The notes: generated from the sequence alone by a model not told the origin. Positions 43,294 to 53,147 are shown, counted from the stretch's first letter. The stretch: DNA of 64,000 nucleotides from Virgisporangium ochraceum (GCF_016863655.1 NZ_BOPH01000025.1:1-64000), one strand, 5' to 3'. Program-made: numbers and translations.

Positions 43294-44208
43294 CTACCCC
43301 TTCAGACCACCGGCCAGAAGACCACGGACGAAGTACCGCTGCAGAGCCAGGAACACCACGACCGGCACGATGATCGACACGAAGGCACCAGCCGACAACA
43401 GGTGCCACGCGTTGCCACGCGTACCACTGAGGTTGGCGAGCGCCACCGTGATCGGTGCCGTCTCGGGGCCGCCACCGGCGAAGGTCAGCGCGACCAGCAG
43501 GTCGTTCCAGGTCCACAGGAACTGGAAGATGCCGAACGCCGCCAGCGCCGGGGTGAGCAGCGGCAGCAGCACGCGGAAGAAGATCGCCACGTGACCGGCG
43601 CCGTCGACGCGTGCGGCCTCCAGGAGACCCGGCGGGATCTCCTTCATGAAGTTGTGCAGCAGGAAGATCGCCAGTGGCAGGGCGAACGTCGAGTGCGAGA
43701 GCCACACCGGCCAGAACGTGCCGCTCAGGTCGAGGTCGACGAACAGCGACAGCAGCGGGAGCAGCGTGACCTGGATCGGCACGATCTGCAGCGCGAACAC
43801 GGCGATGAACAGGAGGTCACGTCCGGGGAACTTCACCCACGCGAAGATGTACGCCGCGAACGTCGCGAGCACCAGGGGGATCAGTACCGAGGGGATGACG
43901 ATGACGAACGAGTTGACGAAGTAGCTGCCGAGCGCCGACTGGCCCTCGGCGGCGAGCACCGTCTGGTAGTTCTTGAACGAGACCTCGGGGTCGGTGAAGA
44001 ACGTCCACCAGCCGGAGTTGGCGATGTCGGCCTGCGGTCGGAACGACGAGACGGCCAGGCCGAACGTCGGAATCGTCCAGACGATCGCGATCAGCAGCGC
44101 CACGATCGACGCGACCGGGTTGGTGAGCTTCTTCTTGGCCTTGCTCGAGGCGGTGACCGGCGCAGCCACCGGCGGCGTGGTGGTGGTCGGAAGACTGGCG
44201 GTGCTCAT
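43294..44208 (-). CDS. Alpha-glucoside-type ABC permease (MalG family)
   Basis: A 304-residue permease. It has a Thr/Pro/Lys-rich cytoplasmic N-terminus (about 32 residues), six membrane segments, the EAA loop GLLEAARVDGAGHVAIFF and the terminal RGLLAGGLKG. The motif WTWNDLLVALTFAGG is typical of AglG/ThuG-like permeases. It overlaps the upstream permease gene by ATGA and is the last gene of the operon. Confidence 0.92.
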   Translation of the reverse strand: MSTASLPTTTTPPVAAPVTASSKAKKKLTNPVASIVALLIAIVWTIPTFGLAVSSFRPQADIANSGWWTFFTDPEVSFKNYQTVLAAEGQSALGSYFVNSFVIVIPSVLIPLVLATFAAYIFAWVKFPGRDLLFIAVFALQIVPIQVTLLPLLSLFVDLDLSGTFWPVWLSHSTFALPLAIFLLHNFMKEIPPGLLEAARVDGAGHVAIFFRVLLPLLTPALAAFGIFQFLWTWNDLLVALTFAGGGPETAPITVALANLSGTRGNAWHLLSAGAFVSIIVPVVVFLALQRYFVRGLLAGGLKG

Positions 44209-45173
44209 CGTGCCTCCGATGCCCGGAGCTGCCGGATGTTGTATACGACGATCGGGATCACCAGGATGAACAGCAGCACCGCGAGGGCGGCGCCGAGGCC
44301 CTGGTTGTCGGCCCGGAAGCTCTGGCTGTAGAACTCGTTCGCCACGACGCTGGTGTCGAAGTTGCCACCGGTCATGGTGCGCACGATGTCGAACACCTTC
44401 AGGGTACCGATACCGATCGTGGTGAGGACCACCACGACGGCCGGCCGGATGCTCGGCAGGGTGACGAACCGGAACATGCCCCAGGCGGTGACGCCGTCGA
44501 GCCGCGCGGCCTCGATCACGTCGTCGGGGATCGCCTTGATGGCCGCCGAGAGCACGGTCATCGCGAAGCCGGCCTGGATCCAGATCATGACTACCACGAG
44601 CAGCAGCGTGTTGAGCGGCGACTCGAGGAGCCAGTTCTTGGGCTCGCCGCCGAACCACACCACGATCTGGTTGAGCAGACCGATCTGCTTGATGTTCCCC
44701 TGGTCGGGCCGGTACTCGTACATGAACTTCCAGATGATCGCCGCGGCGACGAACGAGATCGACATCGGCAGGAAGATGACGGCCTTCGCCAGCGACTCGA
44801 TCCGGGCCTTGTCGACGAGGATCGCGTACAGCAGCCCGATGCCGGTGGCCACGAACGGGGTCACGAGGACCCAGATGACCGTGTTCCGCAGCACCGTGAG
44901 CTGATCGCTCGACGTGAAGATCGTCTGGTAGTTGTCGAACCCGATGAAGGAGGTACCCGGGGCGTCGTAGAACGAGTTGATGATCGTCAGAACACCCGGA
45001 TATACCAGACCCACCGCCAGCATCAGTACCACCGGCAGCAGGAACAGCAACGCAACGACCCGGTCGCCACGCCGCCCGCCGAACCGCGACGCGATCAGCA
45101 GGATGACCGCCATCACCGCGGCGAAGATCGCCAGCGCGATGAACATGTCCATGAATTTCTCAGCGGTGGTCAC
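44205..45173 (-). CDS. Alpha-glucoside-type ABC permease (MalF family)
   Basis: A permease of about 322 residues with an extra N-terminal hydrophobic segment before VALLFLLPVVLMLAVGLVYP, typical of AglF-like proteins that have seven or more helices. The EAA loop is DVIEAARLDGVTAWGMF. SD AAGGGAGG (45193-45186) best serves GTG 45173, though the GTG at 45185 is immediately adjacent to it. A long hairpin separates it from the binding-protein gene upstream. Confidence 0.88.
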   Translation of the reverse strand: MTTAEKFMDMFIALAIFAAVMAVILLIASRFGGRRGDRVVALLFLLPVVLMLAVGLVYPGVLTIINSFYDAPGTSFIGFDNYQTIFTSSDQLTVLRNTVIWVLVTPFVATGIGLLYAILVDKARIESLAKAVIFLPMSISFVAAAIIWKFMYEYRPDQGNIKQIGLLNQIVVWFGGEPKNWLLESPLNTLLLVVVMIWIQAGFAMTVLSAAIKAIPDDVIEAARLDGVTAWGMFRFVTLPSIRPAVVVVLTTIGIGTLKVFDIVRTMTGGNFDTSVVANEFYSQSFRADNQGLGAALAVLLFILVIPIVVYNIRQLRASEAR

Positions 45174-45220
45174 GCAGACCGTCACCTCCCTTACGTCTTG
45201 TAAGTCCCCCGCAGGGGCGC

Positions 45221-45264
45221 GGGACGGCCGGGTGCACCCGTTTCCGGATGCGCCCGGCCGTCCC
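45221..45264 (-). terminator. Intercistronic hairpin after the binding-protein gene
   Basis: Two 20-nt arms (45221-45240 and 45245-45264) pair with two wobbles around a TTTC loop. As in the other ABC operon here, it sits between the binding-protein gene and the permeases, where it would favour binding-protein expression. Confidence 0.7.
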
Positions 45265-45334
45265 GTTCTACCCCGAGTTGATCAGCAGCGAAATAGCTAC
45301 TCAGCCTTCTTTGTCAGCTGATCGCCCGGCCCTG

Positions 45335-46702
45335 CTACTTCGGCCAGGCCGCTTCGATGTTGTCGACCGTGGCCTGGGTGCTCTGGCCGGTGATCCAGGC
45401 CGTGGCCTGCTTCCAGAACGCGTTGGAGCCCACCGCGGCCGGCATCAGGTCGGAGCCGTCGAACCGGAACACGGCGTTCGGGTCCTGCAGCAGCTGCAGC
45501 GACAGCTTGTCGATGTCGGTGCACTTGCACTCGCCGATCTTCAGGCCCTTGTTGGCGCTGACCACGGTGCCGCCGAGCTTGGACTTGACGTTCGCCCAGG
45601 TGTCGGTGGACATGTAGTACTGGAACGCCTTGACCTCGGGACGGTCGGCGAACGCGGTCACGAACTCGCCACCGCCGAGCACCGGCTTGTCGTTCGCGGT
45701 CTTACCCGGCAGGAAGAACGCGAAGACCTGGCCGTCCTCGGCCACCGTGGTGCCCGGGGTCCAGTTGGCGGCGTAGAAGCTCGCCATGCGGTACAGGGAG
45801 CAGTTGCCCTGGAGGATCGGCAGACCGGCGTCCTGGAACGTGGTGGTGGCGATGCTCTTGACGTCGCCGAGACCACCGTTCATGTACTTGTCGTTCTTCA
45901 GGTACTTGCCGGCCTCGTCGAGCGCGGCGCGCGGACCCGCGGAGTTGAAGGGGATCTCGTGCTTGACCCACTTGTCGTACTCCTGCGGCCCGGACAGCCG
46001 CAGCATCATGTCCTCCATCCAGTCGGTCACCGGCCAGCCGGTGGCCTCACCGGAGCCGATGCCCGCACACCACGGCTTCTTGCCCTTGGCCGCGATGTCG
46101 TCCGAGAGCTTCTGGAGCTCGTCGAGCGTGGTGGGGACCTTCCAGTTGTTGTCCTTGAACTCCTTCGGCGAGTACCAGACCAGCGACTTGACGTTGGCAC
46201 TCATCGGCGCGGAGTAGAACTTGCCGTTGACGGTGCCGTACGCCTTCCAGTCCTTGGCCCAGAACTTGTCGACGTTCTCGACAACCTCCGGCGGGGCCTC
46301 CTTGACCGTGCCCGTACCGACGAGCTGGGCCAGCAGACCGGGCTGCGGGACGATCGCGATGTCGGGCGCGTTGCCGGCGCGGGCACGCACCAGGATCTGC
46401 GTCTCGAAAGCCTTGTCACCCTCGTACTTGATGGTGACGCCGGTGCACTCCTCGAACGGCTTGAAGGAGTTGATGTAGGCGGTGTCCTCCGGCGTCACGA
46501 TGCCGGTGTAGAAGCTGACCGTCTTGCCCTTGAGGTCACCGAACTTTTCGTATGGACCGCAATCGATACTTCCGGTCTGCGCAGGCTCGTCTTCGCCCGT
46601 GCTACCGCATGCCGCCATCGATACCACTAGGCCGAGCGCGCTGGCCATCGCAGCTGCGACGCGCATCTTGGCGCGCCCCGGCCGGGTGGAGCGTAGGGAC
46701 AT
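45335..46702 (-). CDS. Alpha-glucoside-type ABC substrate-binding lipoprotein
   Basis: A 455-residue binding protein. A basic N-terminus and hydrophobic core end in lipobox SMAAC with lipidated Cys32. The mature chain contains FYTGIVTPEDTAYINSFKPF, NAPDIAIVPQPGLL and GTVNGKFYSAPM, as in AglE/ThuE-like proteins of the CUT1 group. There are extra Cys near the C-terminus (GECKCTD). First gene of the operon. No ATPase gene follows, so a shared MsiK-like ATPase is expected. With the downstream GH13 enzyme it forms an uptake-and-hydrolysis unit for alpha-glucosides. Confidence 0.9.
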   Translation of the reverse strand: MSLRSTRPGRAKMRVAAAMASALGLVVSMAACGSTGEDEPAQTGSIDCGPYEKFGDLKGKTVSFYTGIVTPEDTAYINSFKPFEECTGVTIKYEGDKAFETQILVRARAGNAPDIAIVPQPGLLAQLVGTGTVKEAPPEVVENVDKFWAKDWKAYGTVNGKFYSAPMSANVKSLVWYSPKEFKDNNWKVPTTLDELQKLSDDIAAKGKKPWCAGIGSGEATGWPVTDWMEDMMLRLSGPQEYDKWVKHEIPFNSAGPRAALDEAGKYLKNDKYMNGGLGDVKSIATTTFQDAGLPILQGNCSLYRMASFYAANWTPGTTVAEDGQVFAFFLPGKTANDKPVLGGGEFVTAFADRPEVKAFQYYMSTDTWANVKSKLGGTVVSANKGLKIGECKCTDIDKLSLQLLQDPNAVFRFDGSDLMPAAVGSNAFWKQATAWITGQSTQATVDNIEAAWPK

Positions 46703-46803
46703 GTCCCCGTCCTTTCCGTCATCTCCCGGAGCCGCACACGAGAGACCGCACGCAGTACTCCGGGTAAACACTTCGCCATCAGTCAAGGCGGTCGCCTGGA
46801 TCC

Positions 46804-46850
46804 GGGCAATGCTTATCGTTTGATCGACTCGGTAACGATTTCGTATTGCC
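46804..46850. promoter_or_regulatory. Nested dyad upstream of the alpha-glucoside ABC operon
   Basis: Outer arms GGGCAAT (46804-46810) and ATTGCCC (46844-46850) enclose inner arms ATCGTT (46815-46820) and AACGAT (46834-46839). It lies in the 270-bp gap between the sortase stop and the binding-protein start. It may be a regulator site or a terminator for the sortase transcript; no clear promoter hexamers were found nearby. Confidence 0.45.
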
Positions 46851-46972
46851 CCGGCAACCGCGATTTGACCTCGATCTCCCGCACAGTACAGGTCATTAGC
46901 GGCCCGGTTGGTTCGTCCGATGCCGTTCCGGCAGATCGGTACGCGGGCGTTATCGGGGTAAGTGCCGTGGCC

Positions 46973-47635
46973 CTATGAGGCAGCCACCGCGTAGACGACG
47001 ATGTTGTCCTCATATGACCGCCGACTGCGGTCGAAGGTGCCGCCACAGGTGATAAGCCGCAGTTCCGGCACGGGCGCGGGCCGGTAGACCCGCTCTGTGG
47101 GGAACTGGTTCTTGGGGTACCGCTCGCTGGCCACCACCCGGAACGGGATCCACTGGTCGCCGCGGGCCACCTCGACCACGTCGCCGGCCTTCAGGTCCCG
47201 CAACCGGTAGAACACGGCCGGGCCGGCCTCCGAGTCGACATGGCCGGCGATCACGGCCGGGCCGATCTCGCCCGGCGCGACCCCGGCGGCGTACCAGCCG
47301 GCCTTCCCGAAGTCGACCGGACCCTGCAGCACCCCGGCGGCGTCGACGGCGAGGGACTCCAGCGGGCTGTCGACGCCGATCGACGCGATGCGCACCCGCG
47401 TGGGCGGCGGCAGCTGGACCGGCTCGGTGGCCGGCGCCGCCTCGATCGTCAGCGGGCCGGGAGACGCCGAGGCGGAGGCACCCGGTTCCGCGGCGGTCGC
47501 GCCCCGGCCGTCGTCGCGCCGCAGCACGACCGCGCCGCCCGCGACGAGGCCGACGACGACCACCACGGCCAGCGCGATCAACAGGTTGCGGGTGCCGGAC
47601 CGGTGCCGGATGACCCGCCAGTCGGCCCCGGTCAC
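46973..47635 (-). CDS. Class F-like sortase
   Basis: A 220-residue transpeptidase. An N-terminal membrane anchor (LLIALAVVVVVGLVAGGAVVL) is followed by a Pro/Ala linker and the sortase barrel with catalytic His132 (AGHVDS), Cys197 (LITCGG) and Arg near 205 (RSRRSYEDNIVVYA). The compact catalytic domain and absence of an obvious TLVTC motif fit the actinobacterial class F group. GTG 47635 overlaps the stop of the DUF4397 gene, so the DUF4397 protein is the probable substrate or partner. Confidence 0.88.
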   Translation of the reverse strand: MTGADWRVIRHRSGTRNLLIALAVVVVVGLVAGGAVVLRRDDGRGATAAEPGASASASPGPLTIEAAPATEPVQLPPPTRVRIASIGVDSPLESLAVDAAGVLQGPVDFGKAGWYAAGVAPGEIGPAVIAGHVDSEAGPAVFYRLRDLKAGDVVEVARGDQWIPFRVVASERYPKNQFPTERVYRPAPVPELRLITCGGTFDRSRRSYEDNIVVYAVAAS

Positions 47636-48489
47636 CGCTGCCGCGGCCTCCTCACGCGCACCGGCACCGTGCGGCGCCGGACGACCACCAGCGCACCGGC
47701 GGCCACCACCAGACTCACCAGCATCACGGCGACCGTCGACACCCACGGGAACGGCGCGCTGCCGCCGGCTCCGGTGTCGACGCCGCCCAGCGGAACCTGG
47801 GCGCCGGCGCGCGCGTCGACGCGCACCTCGACCGTGAGGCCGCCGTTCTTCCCGTCGAGCACCAGCACAGAGTAGACGCCACCGGCGGCGCAGTTGGCCG
47901 CGACCTCAGTGGCGTTCGTCGATCCGCTCGGCTGCAGCTTCAGCGGCCACTTCCCCGGCTCGACCTCCCGGTAGTCGGTGGTCGTGGCGAACGCCGCGCC
48001 GGTGGCGATGGTCGTTCCGGTGGTCGCGACCGAGACGTCGAGCTGGGGCGCGCGCACCGACGCGTTGACCACCCGCACCTTGGCCTTGCCCGCCGAGGGC
48101 AGCTTCAGGTCGTCGTTGATCACCCGCAGGCCGAGGTCGGCGAACCGGCCGACCCCGGCGACGGTGTACGCGCCGCCGGCCACGACGGTGACGCTGGTGC
48201 TCAGCACCGGCTGGCTCGACTCGGCCGCGCCGACGTTGCGCATCGCCACCGAGTAGGTGCCGCTGTCGAGCGGCATGTACGTCGAGACCGTGCCGTAGCC
48301 GACCGCCGGGAACTTCCGCGGGGCGCCGCCGGCGACCGAGCTCAGGTACACGTCGACCGCCGGGGTGTCGGGCGACAGGTGGGCGAGCCGGACATATCCC
48401 ATCGTGGCCGCGTGCGCGGGCGCCGGCAGGAGCACGACGGCGGGCGCGGCGAGGACGAGCGCTAACCAGGTTCGGACGGCCTTCGGCAT
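47632..48489 (-). CDS. DUF4397 secreted protein, membrane-anchored
   Basis: A 285-residue precursor. The signal peptide ends near AHAAT (about residue 28). Two DUF4397 beta-sandwich repeats begin YVRLAHLSPDTPAVDVYL and KVRVVNASVRAPQLDVSVA. A linker, one membrane helix (VAVMLVSLVVAAGALVV) and an Arg-rich tail follow. This is sorting-signal architecture but without a recognisable LPXTG-like pentapeptide (PLGGVDTG precedes the helix). Translational coupling with the sortase gene supports a sortase-linked surface role. Confidence 0.85.
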   Translation of the reverse strand: MPKAVRTWLALVLAAPAVVLLPAPAHAATMGYVRLAHLSPDTPAVDVYLSSVAGGAPRKFPAVGYGTVSTYMPLDSGTYSVAMRNVGAAESSQPVLSTSVTVVAGGAYTVAGVGRFADLGLRVINDDLKLPSAGKAKVRVVNASVRAPQLDVSVATTGTTIATGAAFATTTDYREVEPGKWPLKLQPSGSTNATEVAANCAAGGVYSVLVLDGKNGGLTVEVRVDARAGAQVPLGGVDTGAGGSAPFPWVSTVAVMLVSLVVAAGALVVVRRRTVPVRVRRPRQR

Positions 48490-48636
48490 GGCGACCCCCA
48501 GGGGGAACGGGTAATCGAGCCTCTCGGCGATGGGTCTACCGGTGCCGCTACACCCCGTCAAGCCGAGCGGTGCGAGATCACCCGTTGTGTATGTAACGAT
48601 CTACCCACGGCGCCCGACAACTGGCGGATCGAGGGG

Positions 48637-51261
48637 CTAAACCGGGCGTCGGTGCAGTTCGAGGATCAGATCGACGACGAGCGCTGTCCAGCCGGTCTGG
48701 TGGGAGGCACCCAGTCCGGCACCGGTGTCGCCGTGGAAGTACTCGTAGAACAGGACCTGGTCGCGCCACAGCGGGTCGGTGAACGGCCCCGTCGATGGCG
48801 CGGAGGGTCGGCGTCCGTCGCTTCCGACGGTGAACAGGCCGATGAGACGCCGTGAGAGGTCGTCGGCGACGCCGGTGAGCGTCGCCCGCTCCCCCGAGCC
48901 GCTCGGGTACTCCACCAGCAGCGTGTCGCCGAAGAACTCGGCGTACCGACGCAGCGCGTCGATCAGGATGTAGTTGACCGGCAGCCAGATCGGCCCGCGC
49001 CAGTTGGAGTTGCCGCCGAACAGCCCGCTGGTCGACTCCCCCGGCTCGTAGCCGACGGTGAAGTCGCTGCCGCCCAGGTGCACGGTGAACGGCTCGTCCA
49101 GGTGGGCGCGCGACAGCGTGCGCAGCCCGAAGTCGCTGAGGAACTCGTCGGCGGAGAGCATCCGGGTGAGCACGCGCAACAGCTGTCCCGTGCCCACCAT
49201 CGACAGCAGCCGCAGGTCGCGTCCGCCGTGCGACCGGCGGGCGCCCAGGATGTCGGTGTAGGCGGGCCGGTTGGTGAGGAACCAGCGCAGCCGGTTGGCG
49301 AGGTCGGGCAGCTTGCGCAGCAGCCGCGTCGGGATGGTCACGGCCGCCGCGAGCGGCAGCAGCCCCACCACGGAGCGGATCTTCAACGGGACCCGGTGCC
49401 CGTCGGCCGTGCGCAGCACGTCGTAGAAGAACGCGTCGTCGTCGTCCCACAGCCCCGACGCTGAGGCCGCCTCGGCGATGTAGGCGAAGTGCTCGAAGAA
49501 CTTGGTCGCCAGGTCCTCGTAGACGGGGTCGCGGTCGGCGAGGACCACCGCGATCTCCATCAGGTTCAGCGCGTACATCGCCATCCAGGCGGTGCCGTCG
49601 CTCTGTTCCAGCACGCCCGCGACCGGCAGCGCCGCCGAGCGGTCGAACGGTCCGACGTTGTCCAGCCCTAGGAAGCCGCCCTCGAACACGTTGTTGCCGC
49701 TGGTGTCCTTGCGGTTGACCCACCACGTGAAGTTCAACAGGAGCTTGTGCATCATGCGTGCGAGGAACGCGTGGTCGCGCCCGCCGTCGAGCTCGAACAC
49801 GCGCAGCGCCGCCCACGCGTGCACCGGCGGGTTGACGTCGCCGAACGCCCACTCGTAGGCCGGGATCTGCCCGTTGGGGTGCATGTACCAGTCCTGGAGC
49901 AGCAGCAGGAGCTGGCTCTTGGCGAAGCCGGGGTCGACCCGCGCGATCGACACGCAGTGGAAGGCCAGGTCCCAGGCCGCGTACCACGGGTACTCCCACG
50001 GGTCGGGCATCGAGATGACCTCGTGGCTGGTCATGTGCCACCAGTGGCTGTTGCGGCCGTACTGCCGGCTCGCGGGCGGCGGCTCACCGGCGGGGTCGCC
50101 GGCGAGCCAGCGGGCCACGTCGAAGTGGAAGAACTGCTTTCCCCACATGAGCCCGGCCACCGCCTGTCGGAGGACCAGGGCCTCGTCTGAGGAGGCGCCC
50201 GCCGGAACGTGCGTCTCGTAGAAGGCGTCGGCCTCGCGCCTGCGCGCGGCCATGACCCCGGCGAACCCCTCTCCGAGATCGAGGTCGGGTCCGTCGGGCG
50301 CGAGCGTCAGGCGGAGGCGGACCTGCGTCTGTTGGCGCGCTTCGACGGTGAGGACGTAGTGGAGCGCGCCCTTCGTACCGACGCCGTCGGGGTTCACGGA
50401 GTCGGCGCCGTGCACGAGGTGGTCGTTGAACCCGTCCTTGGGGTGGGGCGAGCGGCCCGGCGTGTTCCACAGCCGCCGGTTGTTGGTCTCGTTGTCGCAG
50501 AAGAGGTGACCCGGCCGGCCGTCGCCGGCGAGCACCAGTCTCCCCAGCTCCTTGTGCTCCGCGACGAGAGCACTGCTCTTGCCGCGGATCTCGGGGACGT
50601 AGTCGCGGCCCGGCAGGCCCCACGCCCAGGTGTTGCGGAACCACAGCTGCGGGAGGAGGTGCAGGGTGGCCTTCTCGGGCCCACGGTTCTCGACGGTGAG
50701 CGTCATGCACAGGTCGGTGGGACCGGCCTTGGCGTAGTCGACGGTGACCGCCCAGTACCGGTCGTCGTCGAAGACGCCCGTGTCGGCGAGCTCGTACTCC
50801 GGCTCGTGCCGGCCCCGGGCGGCGTTGGTGCTCACCAGGTCCTGGTACGGGAACGCCCGCTGTGGATAGTGGTAGCGCCAGGTCATCCACGAGTGCGTCG
50901 GCGTGGAGTCGAGGTACCACCAGTACTCCTTGGCGTCCTCGCCGTGGTTGCCGCCGTCGCCGTCGAGGCCGAACATCCGCTCCTTGATGATCGGGTCGAC
51001 GCCGTTCCACAGCGCCAGCCCGAAACAGAAGATCTGCCGCTCGTCGCAGATCCCGGCCATGCCGTCCTCGTTCCAGCGGTAGGCGCGGGAGCGGGCGTGG
51101 TCGTGCGGGAAGTAGTCCCAGACCGTGCCGTACTCGCTGTAGTCCTCGCGCACCGTTCCCCACGCCCGCTCGCTCAGGTACGGACCCCAGGCGCGCCAGG
51201 CGGCGGCGCCCGCATCGGCGTCGGCCAGCCGGCGCGCCTCTGCCTGGGCGCTTCCGATCAT
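48637..51261 (-). CDS. GH63-like glycoside hydrolase (MGH1-type, glucosidase)
   Basis: An 874-residue cytoplasmic protein of the mannosyl-oligosaccharide glucosidase fold: an N-terminal beta-sandwich (about 1-330) with [18 protein letters not shown], and a C-terminal (alpha/alpha)6 barrel with [38 protein letters not shown] and [16 protein letters not shown]; the Asp and Glu residues in the last two are the likely catalytic acids. Bacterial members include glucosylglycerate and related hydrolases. It is divergent from a GT4 glycosyltransferase, suggesting turnover of a shared glucoside; the substrate is not established. Confidence 0.87.
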   Translation of the reverse strand: MIGSAQAEARRLADADAGAAAWRAWGPYLSERAWGTVREDYSEYGTVWDYFPHDHARSRAYRWNEDGMAGICDERQIFCFGLALWNGVDPIIKERMFGLDGDGGNHGEDAKEYWWYLDSTPTHSWMTWRYHYPQRAFPYQDLVSTNAARGRHEPEYELADTGVFDDDRYWAVTVDYAKAGPTDLCMTLTVENRGPEKATLHLLPQLWFRNTWAWGLPGRDYVPEIRGKSSALVAEHKELGRLVLAGDGRPGHLFCDNETNNRRLWNTPGRSPHPKDGFNDHLVHGADSVNPDGVGTKGALHYVLTVEARQQTQVRLRLTLAPDGPDLDLGEGFAGVMAARRREADAFYETHVPAGASSDEALVLRQAVAGLMWGKQFFHFDVARWLAGDPAGEPPPASRQYGRNSHWWHMTSHEVISMPDPWEYPWYAAWDLAFHCVSIARVDPGFAKSQLLLLLQDWYMHPNGQIPAYEWAFGDVNPPVHAWAALRVFELDGGRDHAFLARMMHKLLLNFTWWVNRKDTSGNNVFEGGFLGLDNVGPFDRSAALPVAGVLEQSDGTAWMAMYALNLMEIAVVLADRDPVYEDLATKFFEHFAYIAEAASASGLWDDDDAFFYDVLRTADGHRVPLKIRSVVGLLPLAAAVTIPTRLLRKLPDLANRLRWFLTNRPAYTDILGARRSHGGRDLRLLSMVGTGQLLRVLTRMLSADEFLSDFGLRTLSRAHLDEPFTVHLGGSDFTVGYEPGESTSGLFGGNSNWRGPIWLPVNYILIDALRRYAEFFGDTLLVEYPSGSGERATLTGVADDLSRRLIGLFTVGSDGRRPSAPSTGPFTDPLWRDQVLFYEYFHGDTGAGLGASHQTGWTALVVDLILELHRRPV

Positions 51262-51601
51262 GGATCAATTGTGGGGCCGGCCTGTTACGGATCGATGCGC
51301 GGGCCGGCGGGACCCCAGTTTTCGCACGGACCGGAAATCCGCCCTTCGGGGACGCGCGAGTTACTTCGAGGTACCGATTCGCGTCTGGCAGAATGAGGTC
51401 TCGGCTCACCACCGCCGGCGTTCAGGTGGTCTTCCACCGGGCTTTACGTCGCGGAAATGAGAATTGCACCGGCGTTAATGGCCGCGCGGCAGACTGCGGT
51501 ACGAACACCGGCAACACCAACAACCACACGGTCCCCTTCCGGGAGCGTGATTTGTTGCTGGGCGCGTTTGGTAGTGGATCAACCCGGGAAGAGGCGGCCT
51601 C
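51262..51601. other. 340-bp divergent intergenic region
   Basis: This gap separates the GH63-like and GT4 start codons and is less GC-rich than the flanks. It should hold both promoters, but no convincing hexamer pairs or operators were found. No ORF with actinobacterial codon bias is present. Confidence 0.5.
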
Positions 51602-52909
51602 GTGCAGATCACCACCACCGACCACGGCCGTAAACGGGCCCGCATCCTGATGCTCTCCTGGGAGTACCCGCCGGTCGTGGTGGGCGGTCTCGGCCGGCAC
51701 GTGCACGCGTTGTCCACCGCGCTCGTCCGGGCCGGCCACGAGGTCACCGTCGTCACCCGCCACGCCCCCGGCGCTCCGCTCGAGGAGTACGCCGAGGGCG
51801 TTCGTATCGTCCGGGCGCCGGAGGACCCGCCGCTGTTCCCCCTCGACCCGGCGAACATGCTCGCGTGGACGATGGCGTTCAACCACACGCTGACCCGGTC
51901 GGCGCTGCGCGCCGCGGAGAACGGCGAGTACGACGTCATCCACGCGCACGACTGGTTGGTCGCGCACACCGCCGTCACGTTGAAGGAGCACCTCGATCTG
52001 CCGCTGGTGGCGACGATCCACGCCACCGAGGCCGGCCGCCACCAGGGCTGGCTGCCCGAGCCCATGAACAAGGCGATCCACAGCGTCGAGTGGTGGCTGG
52101 CCCACGAGGCGTGCCGGGTCATCGTCTGCTCCGAGTACATGCGGTGGGAGGTCAACCGGCTCCTCGACATCCCCACCGCGCGCATCGAGGCGGTGGCCAA
52201 CGGCGTCGACGTCGGAGCGTTCCAGGCCTCGGCCCGCGCCGTCGTCGCCGCACGGGCCCGGTTCGCCGGCACCGGACCGATGGTCGGCTTCGCCGGCCGG
52301 CTCGTGTACGAGAAGGGCGTGCAGGACCTGCTGGCCGCGGTGCCGCGGCTCGCCGCCGAGCACGACGGGCTCCGCGTGGTCCTCGCCGGCGACGGCCCGT
52401 ACAGGTCGGAGCTGGTCGACGAGATCCGCAGGCACCGGCTGCAGAACACCGTCTCCTTCACCGGCTTCCTCGGCGTGGGCCAGCTGCCCGCGGTGATGGC
52501 AGCCACCGACGCGATGGTGGTGCCGAGCATCTACGAGCCGTTCGGCATGGTGGCGCTGGAGGCGGCCGCGGCCGGCGCCCCGCTCGCCGTCGCGAGCACG
52601 GGCGGGCTGGCCGAGATCGTCCAGCCCGGCGAGACCGGCGTGACGTTCCCCGCCCAGGACCCCGACTCGCTGGCGTCGGCCGTCGGGTCGCTGCTCGCCG
52701 ACGAGCCGTTCGCCCGCCGGGTCGCCACCCGCGCCAAGGCGATGGTCGGCGAACGCTACGGCTGGGCCCGCATCGCCGACCAGACGGCGGCGGTCTACGC
52801 CCGCGCCGCCGGCGAGGCACCGGCGTTCGCCGCCGAGCGGACGGCCGCCGAGATGGAGTTCGGCCGTCCCTCGATCGTGGTGCCCGACGGGAACCTGCTG
52901 GCGGTCTGA
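51602..52909 (+). CDS. GT4-family glycosyltransferase (GlgM/GlgA-like)
   Basis: A 435-residue GT-B enzyme. The N-terminal glycine loop SWEYPPVVVGGLGRHVHALS matches actinobacterial glycogen synthase/alpha-maltose-1-phosphate synthase-like proteins. YDVIHAHDWL, the C-domain start MVGFAGRLVYEKGVQDLL and the nucleotide-sugar-binding EPFGMVALE (E-x7-E) complete the fold. It probably transfers glucose from an NDP-glucose donor. GTG 51602 follows GAAGAGG. Divergence from the GH63-like hydrolase suggests a linked alpha-glucan or glucoside cycle. Confidence 0.9.
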   Translation: MQITTTDHGRKRARILMLSWEYPPVVVGGLGRHVHALSTALVRAGHEVTVVTRHAPGAPLEEYAEGVRIVRAPEDPPLFPLDPANMLAWTMAFNHTLTRSALRAAENGEYDVIHAHDWLVAHTAVTLKEHLDLPLVATIHATEAGRHQGWLPEPMNKAIHSVEWWLAHEACRVIVCSEYMRWEVNRLLDIPTARIEAVANGVDVGAFQASARAVVAARARFAGTGPMVGFAGRLVYEKGVQDLLAAVPRLAAEHDGLRVVLAGDGPYRSELVDEIRRHRLQNTVSFTGFLGVGQLPAVMAATDAMVVPSIYEPFGMVALEAAAAGAPLAVASTGGLAEIVQPGETGVTFPAQDPDSLASAVGSLLADEPFARRVATRAKAMVGERYGWARIADQTAAVYARAAGEAPAFAAERTAAEMEFGRPSIVVPDGNLLAV

Positions 52910-53113
52910 GAATTCCCCGTGAGCCTTGTGAGTTAAGTATCCGATTAGCTGGTGGCCGGCGCGTTGATCGGCTTGTACCGTTGAGCACAAGCCGGCGTGG
53001 GACAGTGTCCCCGGGCCTCAACTGAAAACAGCATTCGCGGAATACCGTTCGGCTGGAGCCGCGTCTCGCAACTCGCCGCGAGGCGACCGCCACGTCGGCC
53101 TAATACGTGGCAG

Positions 53114-53147
53114 AAGGGCCCCGGAACCACCTGGTTCCGGGGCCCTT
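53114..53147. terminator. Very stable terminator hairpin
   Basis: AAGGGCCCCGGAACCA (53114-53129) pairs perfectly with its complement (53132-53147). It lies about 200 bp after the GT4 stop. The 52910-53113 stretch before it has no convincing gene; it could be a long 3-prime region or an unrecognised small RNA ending in this terminator. Confidence 0.75.

Noticed and set aside
41371-50150. Further palindrome copies after 40.5 kb (for example GGAAAGCCC at 41371, CTGCTTTCCCC near 50135)
   Set aside because: Only one half matches; these are within chance expectation.
52910-53113. A tRNA gene before the strong terminator
   Set aside because: No T-arm GGTTCGA, acceptor stem or CCA-type end could be folded; only generic GC stems were found.
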